64,000 bases of DNA, taken from Deltaproteobacteria bacterium. GTDB taxonomy: Bacteria; Myxococcota_A; UBA796; UBA2385. This document shows, one piece after another, positions 16,592-25,416 of this stretch (position 1 is its first letter; the number at the start of each line of letters is the position of its first letter). Under the pieces are notes generated by a model. It was given only the letters and a program-made list of their open reading frames with translations. It did no database searches and was not told the DNA's origin. The stretch is taken from assembly GCA_016792625.1 (NCBI GenBank), contig JAEUKK010000086.1:37657-101656 (forward strand), written 5' to 3'. The position numbers and the translations under genes were made by a program.

Positions 16592-19500
16592 ATGACCGTC
16601 CGCGCCCTCTCCCGCCAGTCGGCCCCTGGTTCCACGAGCGCCCGCGCGCTCAGCCGCCGCCGGAAGGACGCCGGCGCCCCCGCCGCCGAGGCCCGCCTCG
16701 ACAGCACCCGGGCCCAGGGCAGCGCGCCTGACGCCGCCGCCGGCCTGCGCATCGTCGATCCGGTCGTCTCGCTGCTCGCCGACATGCACACCGCGCTGGG
16801 CAACGCGGGCGTGGGCGGCATGGATCTCGGCGCCGACAGCGGGCTCAGCTTCGGCCTGCACACCCACGCCGCGGGCAGCTTGGCGCTCGGCGTGGCCGGC
16901 TTCGACACCAGCGCGATGAGCCCCGGCGGCGCGCTGCGCGCGATGCGCGAGGTGATGCGGCGGAGCCAGGCCGAAGAAGAGGGCCTCGACACCAGCCGGG
17001 CCGCCAAGCACATCGGCAGCCGCCAGGGCCAGCCCCTGCCCGAGCTCGTGCGCGTCCGCATGGAGCGCGCCTTCGGCCACGACTTCAGCCACGTGCGCGT
17101 GCACATCGACGGCGCCGCCGCCGACGCGGCCCAAGACCTCAACGCGATGGCCTTCGCCATCGGCTCTGACCTGTACTTCGGCCGCGGCGCTTGGTCGCCG
17201 GGCACGCCCCGGGGCGACGAGCTGCTCGCCCACGAGCTCACCCACGTCGTTCAGGCCGATCAGAACCGCCTGCCCGGGCCCCGCGGCCCGGGGATGGACG
17301 TCAGCAGCCCCACCGACCGCCACGAACAAGAGGCCGTGGCGATGGGGCGCAAGGTCGCCCAAGAGCTCGGCCGCAGCGGCGGCGGCGCGCTCGATCTGGC
17401 CGGCCCGGCCGGCAGCCCAGGGGCCGACCACGCGCCCGCCGAGCAAGCGACGCCCGCCGTCGGCCTGCCCGGGGCCGAGGGCGCCGCCGCAGACCAAGAC
17501 GCCGGGGGCGTCGACGTGCAGGCCCTCTTCGCTGGCTTGAGCGTGGGCAGCGACGGTGGGGGTGGCGACGCTGGCGGCGGCGAGGGGGGCGGCGAAGGGC
17601 TGGTCAGCCGCGACTTCGGGTCGTGGTGGTCGAGCATGTTCGGAAGCAACACCCGCGCCCAGCTCCCCCCGCGCACCAACACTCCGCCCAGCAACAGCGC
17701 GTCGGGCCAGTCGGCGGGCAACGCGGGCCGCGGCACCGGCTCGGGCAACAACGCGCAGGCCCAGGGCCCCGGCGCGGCCAACGAGCAGAACCCCGACGCC
17801 ACGCTCACCCTCGCCGGCCGCACCATCCGGGTTTCGCGCCCGGCGGGCAGCGGCGACCAGCCGACGCTGACCGCCGAGCTCAACCAGCAGGTCCTCCCCG
17901 GCCTGACCCTGACCACGGCCTCGCTCCAGTTCAACGAGCAGGGCGCGGTGGTCGGCGGCACGGTGCGCGCCCAGGTGCGCATCGGCGAGCACCTGTCGGC
18001 CGATGGCCTGACCCTGAGCATCAGCGAGGGCGGGCGGGTCAGCCCGACCATCGACAACGTCCAGGTGCGGCTCGGCGAGACCATTCAAGCGACCGTCCGC
18101 CTCACGGTCGGCCGCGACGCGATCACCGGCGCGGGCACCATCGGCTTCGAGCAGCTCCCGCTCCCCGCCCAGCTCGGCATCAGCAGCGGCCAGCTGCAGG
18201 TCGCCGTCGACGCCCAAGGTGTGCGCGCCGCCGGCACGCTCAGCGGCACGATGCCGAACGTGGGCACCGTCCGCGCCGAGACCGGCTTCCGCGACAACCA
18301 GCTCGGCGCGCGGGTGACTGTGACGGTCAACCCCGGCCTCGCGCCCGTCCCCGGCGTGGTCTTCCAGAGCGGCCAGCTCGACGGCAGCTGGCTGCAGGGC
18401 CAGCCGGCGGTCGCCTTCACCGGCGATCTGCAGGTCCAAGTCAAAGACTGGCTGACCGGCACCGTGCACGCCCAGTACAAGCCCGAGGGCGGGACGTGGA
18501 GCGTCACCGGCGATCTGGCCCAGTCCGGCCAGCTCACCCTGGGTGAGCTGGTGGTGCTGCAGGGCCGGGTCAAGCTGGTGATCAACGAGAACCAGCTCAC
18601 GGCCGGCGAAGCCGCGGTCAACATCCAGACGCCCAAGGTCCAGGGCCAACTCCAGGGCAGCTACGACGTCCAGAAGCACGAGCTGACCGGCACCGCGGCG
18701 GTCAGCCTCAACCACGACTGGCCGATGGAGGCCGGCTGGGGCGCGTTTACCCTCAAGCAGGGCGGCGCCCTCTCCGCCGAGGTGCAGGCCAACGTCATCA
18801 AGGCGCTGACCGGCGATGTGCCGTTTACCGCCACGGTGCAGGGCGGCGCGACGACCCCGCTCCAGATCGAGGGCCAGGTCTCGGGCGCGCTGAACATCGA
18901 GACCCAGAAGTTCGACGGCACCGCGAACGGCGCGCTGACCGCTGATCTGCAGCTGCCCGTCGGGGCCAACGGCGACCAGCTCCGCGTGCTCACCGGCAGC
19001 CGCGTGACCGCCACCCTCGCCCAAAACGCCCTCACTCAGGTCGGCCTCAACCTGAACCTGCAGCTGCACCGCGAGGGCGCGCTCTTCCTCAGCGGCACCG
19101 TGCCCGACGCCGTCTATGACGTGGCCAGCGGCAAGCTCAACGGCACCGGGCGCCTGCGCCTCGAGAAGGCCCTCGAGCACGAGACGGCCGACGGCCAATG
19201 GAAGACCGTGGTCAAGGCCGGCAGCCAGCTCGAGGCCAAGGTGGTCCAGAGCGAGCTGACCGAGCTCGGCGGCTCGGGCGAGTTCGCGGTGCACGACAGC
19301 GCCGGCCCGCTGCTCGACGGCACCGTCAGCGCGGCCAAGATCGACCTGACCACCAAGAAGGTGTCGGGCCAGCTGCAGCTGCAGACCGCCCGCCCCTTCT
19401 TGCACCCGCGCAAGAGCGGCGGCGTCATCGAGGGCACCCCGGGCTGGCTGCTCGAGGTCCAGCAGGGCTCGGGCGTGACCGGCACGATGGCCGACAGCCA

Positions 19501-22500
19501 GCTCACGCGCCTGACCGCCGACCTGCGCGCCAAGGTCAACGATCCGGGCGGCCACCTGCTCAACCTCTCGGCCAACGCCGACTGGGACATGGTCGCCGAC
19601 ACCGTCGACGGCCAAGGCAAAGCCCAGCTCGCGCGCGACGTCGTGCTGGCCGAGGCGATGGGCCCCGAGGGCTGGAAGGCCACGGCGCTCAAAGACGCCG
19701 AGGCCACCGGTCACCTCGAGCAGAACAAGCTCACCAAGATCACCGGCGCGCTCAAGGTCGGGGTGGACGACGCCGAGGGGCGCTTCGTCGAGCTCGAAGG
19801 CGGCGCCACCTGGCTGATGGAGGGCAACAAGCTCGACATGACCAGCACGGCCAAGGTCGTGCGCGAGAAGTTGGTCGGCACCGCCGGCGCCTACGCGGTC
19901 CTCATCCAGAAAGAGACCGCGGCCACCGGCACCGTCGAGCAAAACGACCTCAAGCAGGTGCAGGGCAACCTGAAGTCCAAGGTGACCAAGGACGGCGCCG
20001 ACTTCGCCAAGGCCGACCTCGACGGCACCTGGAAGCAGGGCGAGGGCGTGACCGGCACCGGCGCAGCCGAGCTGCTCACCGAGCAAGACGTCGCGCAGGT
20101 CGGCCGCTACCACCTCTTCTTGGAGAAGGGCACCGGCGCGACGCTCAAGGTCGAGCGCTCCGAGGTCAAGGAGATCGGCGGCCAGGTGCCGATGCGCATC
20201 GATGAAGAGGGCCAGGGCTTCATCAAGGGCAAGGTCGCCGGCACCTACAAGATGACCGAGAAGAAGCTCTCGGGCACCGGCGAAGCCGAGGTGCTCGCCG
20301 AGAAGCGGCTCGGCCAGCTCGGCCAAGACCAGCTCTGGCTGATGCCGGGCAGCGGCGCGACGGTGACCCTGGCCGAGAACGCGCTGACCCAGGTCGGCGG
20401 CAACATCCAGCTCTCGACCCGCGACAACAACGGCGAGTACGCCACCATCGCGCTGCAGGGCACCTTTGACGCCGCGGGCGGCACCGGGTTCACCGGCTCG
20501 GGCGCGGCCACGGTCAAGCGCGAGAAGGAGCTCTTCCGCGCCAACAACTACACCTTCCTCATCATGCCGGGCACCGGCGCCACGGCCCACATCGCGCAGG
20601 ACAAGCTGACCAAGCTCGATGGTCAGGTGCCCTTTGAGGTGCGCGACGCCCAGGGCGCGCTCTTCGGCGGCAAGGTGGGCGGCGACTACAACCCCGAGAC
20701 GGGCAAGGTCAACGGCAGCGGCGACATCAAGCTCGGCCGCGACCTCAGCTACGATCTCGGCGGCGGCACCACGCTCAAGCTGCTGCAGGGCTCGGGCGGC
20801 GACGCCGAGGTCAAAGACAGCGAGCTCAAGAAGGTCGGCGGCACGCTCAAGGCCGAGCTGTGGAAGAACGGCCAGGCCCAGGCGCGGATCACCGCAAACG
20901 GCACCTACAACGCCGTGACCAACAAGCTCGAAGAGCTGACTGGCGAAGCCGAGCTGCTGCGCCCCATGGACATGTTGGGCGGGGAGATCCGGCTCACCAA
21001 CGTCAAGGGCACCGGCACCATCCGCGACAACGAGCTCGTGCAGCTCGGCGGGCAGGGGGAGATCACCATCCCCAAGCTCAACAACATGCACGGCAAGTTC
21101 GACGTCAACTGGCGCAACGAAGGCGGGAGGGACATCTACGAGGGCAGCGGCGAGCTCGACTTTACGCTGTTCAACGACCCGGCCAAGGGCCGGAGCATGA
21201 CCGGCAAGGTTCAGGCCCAATACAACGCAGACGACACCTTCGCGGTCCAAGGCGAGGTGAAGTACGCGATGAACGAGCTCATCAAGGATCTGACGGTCGG
21301 CGTCCAAATGGACCAGACCCTCGATCCCAAGCTGAGCCTGTCGACCACCATCCAGACCAACCTCGTCGACGCCCGCACCCTGTTCAGCATGGAGAAGGAC
21401 CTGGTCCCCCGCACCAGCGTCCCCATCTATGGCCCCTTCGGCCTCTTCTTCGGGATGAAGGGCGGCATGAGCATGGGCCTGCGCGCCCTGCAGATGACCG
21501 CCGGGATCAACGTCGCCGACTGGCGCCCGATCAGCGAAGGCAGCGAGGTCCCCACCTTCTCCGCGAACCTCGACCTCGACTGGGGCATGGACTTCTCAGC
21601 GAAGATCGCCCCCTACATCGGCCTCGAGGGCAACCTGCGGGTCGCCCAGATCGGCGCAGGTGTGCGCGGCGAGGTCGCGCTCGACGCGCCGATCAGCGTC
21701 AACCCGAGCGGCAAGATCGAGGGCGGGCCGCAGGGCTTCAGCGGCGAGCTGTCGGTGGGCGTGAGCATCAAGCCCCGGCTCGACCTCAGCCTCACCCCCT
21801 TCGTGCAGGCGAGCATCACCGGCCTCGACCCCTGGCAGCACGACTTCGACAGCTTCCAGCAGCCGCTGGGCGAGGTCTTCAGCTTCGAGTGGGGCCGCAA
21901 GTACAGCTTCGGTGACCAGAGCAGCCGCAGCTCGGCGCCGACCACCCAGGTCCCCGCGCCGCCGGCCCAGCAGCGGCAGACCGAGCAGCGTGGCGTGCCC
22001 AACACCGGCTTCTCCAACGGCGCCGGGCAAGCCAACAACATGAAGGGCGGCCCGCAGCTCGAGTCGGGCAGCACCATCGCCGGTCAGCAGCAGACCGGCG
22101 ACGCCAGCCTCGACCGCCTGATGGGCATCGTCAATGACATCAAGGTCATGGCCGAGGGCATCGGGGCGCTGGGCGAGCTGGTCAGCCTGGTCATCGGCAT
22201 CATCCAGGCCACCGCGACCTTCGGCCCCATCGGCATGGTCATCTACTGCGTGTGGAAGATCTTCAAGGGTGAGCTGAGCTGGGATGGCATCAAGACCGCC
22301 GTGCAGAAGGTCGTCGCCGCGGTGCAGACCGCCGGCCGCCTGCTGCGCCCGCACCTGCCGGCCTGGTTCCAGAAGATCGTCGACCTGTTCAGCGGCGACA
22401 AGCCGGGCCTGCTCGACGCGCTCTTCGGCGCCGACGACCGCATGCGCGAGTCGGTGCGCAAGGGCGAGCACCGCCACGCGCCCGCCGACATGCGGGCCGA

Positions 22501-22705
22501 GATGATCAAGGTCATGGACGGCGGCTGGATCAGCGAAGACGACGAGGAGTGCATCCTCGAGATCCTCAAGTTCTCGGCCAGCCGCGGCGACCTCTCCTCG
22601 GTCGTGTCGATGTCGGGCGGCGCCGACCACCTGCTCGGCGTGCTCGATGGCCGCGAAGATGATGAGGCCCGGCAGCTCTTCCGCCGCGCGGGCATCGCCT
22701 TCTAA
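16592..22705 (+). CDS. Giant DUF4157 (eCIS-core-type) protein with about ten 74-residue repeats
   Basis: 2037 residues; GGAG six bases before the ATG. Layout: an Arg/Ala-rich N terminus; a DUF4157 domain at about residues 145-225 with RMERAFGHDFSHVRVH and a zinc-peptidase-like HELTH at 214-218; a Gly/Ala/Asn linker to about 400; beta-rich repeats to about 1560; a distinct region at about 1565-1775 with DLDWGMDFSAKIAPYIGLEG; a linker; a hydrophobic segment near 1850-1890 (LVSLVIGIIQATATFGPIGMVIYCVW); and an acidic helical tail. No signal peptide. DUF4157 proteins are known as cargo or associates of extracellular contractile injection systems, and the tail resembles short helical tails of such proteins. 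No sheath, tube or baseplate gene is in this window. A partner gene starts 67 bases downstream. Confidence 0.8.
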   Translation: MTVRALSRQSAPGSTSARALSRRRKDAGAPAAEARLDSTRAQGSAPDAAAGLRIVDPVVSLLADMHTALGNAGVGGMDLGADSGLSFGLHTHAAGSLALGVAGFDTSAMSPGGALRAMREVMRRSQAEEEGLDTSRAAKHIGSRQGQPLPELVRVRMERAFGHDFSHVRVHIDGAAADAAQDLNAMAFAIGSDLYFGRGAWSPGTPRGDELLAHELTHVVQADQNRLPGPRGPGMDVSSPTDRHEQEAVAMGRKVAQELGRSGGGALDLAGPAGSPGADHAPAEQATPAVGLPGAEGAAADQDAGGVDVQALFAGLSVGSDGGGGDAGGGEGGGEGLVSRDFGSWWSSMFGSNTRAQLPPRTNTPPSNSASGQSAGNAGRGTGSGNNAQAQGPGAANEQNPDATLTLAGRTIRVSRPAGSGDQPTLTAELNQQVLPGLTLTTASLQFNEQGAVVGGTVRAQVRIGEHLSADGLTLSISEGGRVSPTIDNVQVRLGETIQATVRLTVGRDAITGAGTIGFEQLPLPAQLGISSGQLQVAVDAQGVRAAGTLSGTMPNVGTVRAETGFRDNQLGARVTVTVNPGLAPVPGVVFQSGQLDGSWLQGQPAVAFTGDLQVQVKDWLTGTVHAQYKPEGGTWSVTGDLAQSGQLTLGELVVLQGRVKLVINENQLTAGEAAVNIQTPKVQGQLQGSYDVQKHELTGTAAVSLNHDWPMEAGWGAFTLKQGGALSAEVQANVIKALTGDVPFTATVQGGATTPLQIEGQVSGALNIETQKFDGTANGALTADLQLPVGANGDQLRVLTGSRVTATLAQNALTQVGLNLNLQLHREGALFLSGTVPDAVYDVASGKLNGTGRLRLEKALEHETADGQWKTVVKAGSQLEAKVVQSELTELGGSGEFAVHDSAGPLLDGTVSAAKIDLTTKKVSGQLQLQTARPFLHPRKSGGVIEGTPGWLLEVQQGSGVTGTMADSQLTRLTADLRAKVNDPGGHLLNLSANADWDMVADTVDGQGKAQLARDVVLAEAMGPEGWKATALKDAEATGHLEQNKLTKITGALKVGVDDAEGRFVELEGGATWLMEGNKLDMTSTAKVVREKLVGTAGAYAVLIQKETAATGTVEQNDLKQVQGNLKSKVTKDGADFAKADLDGTWKQGEGVTGTGAAELLTEQDVAQVGRYHLFLEKGTGATLKVERSEVKEIGGQVPMRIDEEGQGFIKGKVAGTYKMTEKKLSGTGEAEVLAEKRLGQLGQDQLWLMPGSGATVTLAENALTQVGGNIQLSTRDNNGEYATIALQGTFDAAGGTGFTGSGAATVKREKELFRANNYTFLIMPGTGATAHIAQDKLTKLDGQVPFEVRDAQGALFGGKVGGDYNPETGKVNGSGDIKLGRDLSYDLGGGTTLKLLQGSGGDAEVKDSELKKVGGTLKAELWKNGQAQARITANGTYNAVTNKLEELTGEAELLRPMDMLGGEIRLTNVKGTGTIRDNELVQLGGQGEITIPKLNNMHGKFDVNWRNEGGRDIYEGSGELDFTLFNDPAKGRSMTGKVQAQYNADDTFAVQGEVKYAMNELIKDLTVGVQMDQTLDPKLSLSTTIQTNLVDARTLFSMEKDLVPRTSVPIYGPFGLFFGMKGGMSMGLRALQMTAGINVADWRPISEGSEVPTFSANLDLDWGMDFSAKIAPYIGLEGNLRVAQIGAGVRGEVALDAPISVNPSGKIEGGPQGFSGELSVGVSIKPRLDLSLTPFVQASITGLDPWQHDFDSFQQPLGEVFSFEWGRKYSFGDQSSRSSAPTTQVPAPPAQQRQTEQRGVPNTGFSNGAGQANNMKGGPQLESGSTIAGQQQTGDASLDRLMGIVNDIKVMAEGIGALGELVSLVIGIIQATATFGPIGMVIYCVWKIFKGELSWDGIKTAVQKVVAAVQTAGRLLRPHLPAWFQKIVDLFSGDKPGLLDALFGADDRMRESVRKGEHRHAPADMRAEMIKVMDGGWISEDDEECILEILKFSASRGDLSSVVSMSGGADHLLGVLDGREDDEARQLFRRAGIAF
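18990..21060 (+). repeat. Array of about ten 74-residue protein repeats inside the DUF4157 protein
   Basis: A motif of the form G-S/T-G-A-T...L..L-T-x-I/V-G-G recurs with starts near 18994, 19221, 19470, 19695, 19914, 20130, 20350, 20571, 20794 and 21010, giving spacings of about 216-249 bases (72-83 codons). Copies share pattern but only moderate residue identity, so the array is old rather than recently duplicated. Confidence 0.7.
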
Positions 22706-22772
22706 ACGACCGCGCCTGCGGATAGAGCCGCGGCGCGCCCGCCCTCCGGTGGGCTGCGCCCGAGGAGCCCCG

Positions 22773-24389
22773 ATGAGCGACCCCGCCGCCACCCCGACGC
22801 TCGCGCGGGAGGAGGCCGCGCTCGCGGTCGCCCTCGCCTGGACCACCGCCGCCACCGCTGGCGACGAGGCGGCCGCCCGCGCCGCCACCGCGCCCAGCCG
22901 CTGGGACCGCGGCGAAGATCAGCTCGCCGACCTGTACCAACAGGTGGCCCGCAAGGGGCTGATCATCGAGCCGCTCGGTATTCCGCACCTCTGCGGTGCG
23001 CGCGGGGCCCAGCACGCCACCTTGTCGCGGGCCGGCCTGGGGCGCCCGCTGGGCGACCTCTACCTGCTGCTCGAAGACGCGGGGGGAGCTTGGGCCCTCA
23101 CCGGCGCGACCAAGGTGCGCCCCCAGGTGGCCCTGGTGCTCGGCGGCACCATCGACGCCTCGGCGGGCCCCGACGCCCTGCCCGCGTCTGAGCCCGCGCT
23201 GCGCTGGGCCGCGCTCTTCTTGATTGAGCAGGCGCTGGGGGCCACCAGCGCCGGGGCCACGCCCCCCGCCGAGCTGACCGAAGCCGCGACCGCGGGCCCG
23301 GGGGTCGCGCTGCGGGCGGTGCGGCTGCCCGCCACCCAACGACACGCCGTCGAGCTGCGTTTTGGCGAAGGTGACCAGGCGCGCGCGGTCTGGGTGCTGC
23401 TCGAGGGCCCTGATGACGCGCTGGTGGCCACGGACGCCCGGCGCCGCCTGCGGTGGGAGGCCCTGCTGCGCGGGCTCGAGCTGCGCTGGCCCACCGACCC
23501 CTCTGAGGTGACCAGCGCGAGCGCCGCGCTCGGCCCCGACGAGCTGCGGGCCTTCATCCGCGGGACCATGCAGGCCGCGATGGACGAGGCCCTCGCCGAG
23601 GCCGGCGACCTGCCGGCCGAAGACCCGCGCCGCACCGCCCCGACCGAGATCATGAAGCTGCTCGACGCCGCCCTGGGCGCCGCGCCGCTGGGCCTCGACG
23701 CCCTGGTCGCCTCGCTGCGCAGCGCGCCGGCCAGCGCTGCCACGCCGGCACCCGCTTCCACAGTGGCCCCCTCCGCGTCGACCAAGCCCCCTCCTCCCGA
23801 GAACACCGCGCCAGACGCTGGATTGGCCGCCGCCGCCTCAGCTGTGGCGCCCACCGTCGCGCTGGCGCCCGTCGCCGCTGCTCCGCCGGCCCCGCCGGTC
23901 GCCTCCCCTGCCCCGGCCGCCGCGGCCCCGACCGTCGAGGATGACCTCCGGGTCCGCTTCTCCGCCGACGCGCCGGCGGGCGAGCCTGCAGCCGCGCCCG
24001 AGCCCACCTCCTCCGACCCGGCGGCGGCCACGCCCCTCCGCCTTCCGCCCAAGATGCAGGCGGCCATGGGCGAGGTCTTCGCCGCGCACGCCGCCAGCGG
24101 AGAGACGACCATCAACGCCGACTTCCTCGCCCAGCACGGCGGCGAGCTGGCCGGCGGGCTGCTGCGGGGCCTGCTGCAAGAGGTGCTGCCGCCGAGCATC
24201 GAGCTCGACGTGACCGTGCCCCAGCCCGCGCCCGACGGTCAGTCCGTGCAGCCCACGCCGATGAAGGTCAAGGTCGACCTCGGCAGCGTGCTCAGCGGCC
24301 TCTTCCGCCCGCGGCCCGCGGCCTCTGCCGCCCCGGCACCCGCGACGGCGCCGAGCGCACCCGCGGCGGACGAGCCCTCGGGCAGCTAA
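22773..24389 (+). CDS. Unrecognised acidic protein, probable partner of the DUF4157 protein
   Basis: 538 residues; GAGGAG five bases before ATG 22773. No signal peptide and no membrane helix. Residues 1-330 are a compact Ala-rich alpha/beta region with two similar halves, each with a hydrophobic core ending in a beta strand (LYLLLEDAGGAWALTG and RAVWVLLEGPDDALVATD). A 100-residue Ala/Pro linker follows, then a C-terminal region of about 110 residues (KMQAAMGEVFAAHAASGETT, ELAGGLLRGLLQEVLPPSIELDVTVP). Same strand and only 67 bases after the giant DUF4157 gene, so it is probably in the same operon, as a chaperone, adaptor or immunity-like partner. No family was recognised; the role is inference from position. 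Confidence 0.65.
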   Translation: MSDPAATPTLAREEAALAVALAWTTAATAGDEAAARAATAPSRWDRGEDQLADLYQQVARKGLIIEPLGIPHLCGARGAQHATLSRAGLGRPLGDLYLLLEDAGGAWALTGATKVRPQVALVLGGTIDASAGPDALPASEPALRWAALFLIEQALGATSAGATPPAELTEAATAGPGVALRAVRLPATQRHAVELRFGEGDQARAVWVLLEGPDDALVATDARRRLRWEALLRGLELRWPTDPSEVTSASAALGPDELRAFIRGTMQAAMDEALAEAGDLPAEDPRRTAPTEIMKLLDAALGAAPLGLDALVASLRSAPASAATPAPASTVAPSASTKPPPPENTAPDAGLAAAASAVAPTVALAPVAAAPPAPPVASPAPAAAAPTVEDDLRVRFSADAPAGEPAAAPEPTSSDPAAATPLRLPPKMQAAMGEVFAAHAASGETTINADFLAQHGGELAGGLLRGLLQEVLPPSIELDVTVPQPAPDGQSVQPTPMKVKVDLGSVLSGLFRPRPAASAAPAPATAPSAPAADEPSGS

Positions 24390-24407
24390 GCGCCCGGGCC
24401 GCGCCGC

Positions 24408-25415
24408 TCAGGTGTCGGCCCAGGCCGCCTCGTCGATGCCCAAGGCCGCGCACAGGGCCAGAAAAGGCGCCTCGGGCGGGGAGAAGAAGCGCAGCCGCGC
24501 GCCGGTGCGGGGGTGCGTGAAGCCCAGGCGGGCCGCGTGCAGCTGCTGGTGGCTGAGCCCGGCGGCCAGGGCCCGGGGCAGGGCCCGACCGCCGCCATAG
24601 AGCGGGTCGCCGACCATCGGCAGGCCCAAGTGCAGCATGTGGGCGCGGATCTGGTGCGTGCGCCCGGTCTCGAGCCGACAGCGCAGCAGGCTCAGCACCC
24701 CGCCCTCGCGGTCGCCGGCGACGCCAAAATGGCCCTCAGCGAGCCGCTCCCAATGGGTGACCGCCCGGCGCCCGTCTGCGCGCACGGCGAAGCGCAGCCG
24801 GTCGTGGGGGTGGCGGCCCAGCGGCGCGTCGACGGTGCCCGAGAGCCCCGGGCTGCGCCCGAAGACCAGCGCGAGGTAGCGCCGCTCCACGCTGTGCGCG
24901 GCGAGCTGGGCGCTGAGGTGGGCCATGGCCTCGGGCGTGCGGGCCGCCATCATCACCCCGCTCGTGCCCTTGTCGAGGCGATGTACGATGCCGGGTCGGG
25001 TGGGATCGACGGCGTAGGCGCTGTCCTCAGGCAGGGCCTCGCTGAGCAGGTGCAGCAGCCCGTGCACCAGCGTGCCGGCGTGGTGGCCCTTGGCCGGGTG
25101 GACCACCAGGGCCGCAGGCTTGTGCAGGACCACCAGCTCGTCGTCGAGGTAGAGCACGGGAAGGCCGAGGTCTTCAGCGACCAACGCGCTCGACGGCGGC
25201 GCGGGCACCCAGAGCTCGACCCGCTCACCGCCGCGCAGCGGGTGGCTCGGCTTGTCGATCACCCGGCCGTCGACCGTGCAGCGGCCGTCTTTGATCAGGG
25301 CGGCGATGCGGCTGCGGGTCAGTGGCAGGCGCGCGGCCAGCCCCGCGTCCAGCCGGCCGGCGGGGGCGTCCACAGCGTGGTCGGCGGGGCCCGGCGGGGC
25401 CTGCGGAGCGCTCAT
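24408..25415 (-). CDS. rluD: RluD-type 23S rRNA pseudouridine synthase
   Basis: 335 residues from ATG 25415. An N-terminal S4 RNA-binding domain (LTRSRIAALIKDGRCTVDG) is followed by the RluA-family catalytic domain: LDDELVVLHKPAALVVHPAK, the catalytic Asp in GIVHRLDKGTSG, RRYLALVFG and LETGRTHQIRAHMLHLG. S4 plus this catalytic core is the RluC/RluD layout; RluD isomerises uridines of helix 69 in 23S rRNA. RluC-type specificity cannot be excluded. Its ATG overlaps the end of the J-like/HTH gene region with one base between stop and start, indicating translational coupling. Last gene of a SelA, J-like/HTH, RluD run, convergent with the DUF4157 partner. Confidence 0.85.
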   Translation of the reverse strand: MSAPQAPPGPADHAVDAPAGRLDAGLAARLPLTRSRIAALIKDGRCTVDGRVIDKPSHPLRGGERVELWVPAPPSSALVAEDLGLPVLYLDDELVVLHKPAALVVHPAKGHHAGTLVHGLLHLLSEALPEDSAYAVDPTRPGIVHRLDKGTSGVMMAARTPEAMAHLSAQLAAHSVERRYLALVFGRSPGLSGTVDAPLGRHPHDRLRFAVRADGRRAVTHWERLAEGHFGVAGDREGGVLSLLRCRLETGRTHQIRAHMLHLGLPMVGDPLYGGGRALPRALAAGLSHQQLHAARLGFTHPRTGARLRFFSPPEAPFLALCAALGIDEAAWADT

Positions 25416-25416
25416 C

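Noticed and set aside
16304..21307. Open frame of 1667 codons on the minus strand, antisense to the DUF4157 gene
   Set aside because: It is an open frame caused by GC-rich codon bias. Composition is shapeless Ala/Gly/Leu/Arg with no ribosome site or domain, while the plus-strand frame has clear domains.
16592..24389. Complete contractile injection system around the DUF4157 gene
   Set aside because: No sheath, tube, baseplate, spike or CDC48-like ATPase gene was found on either strand of the window.
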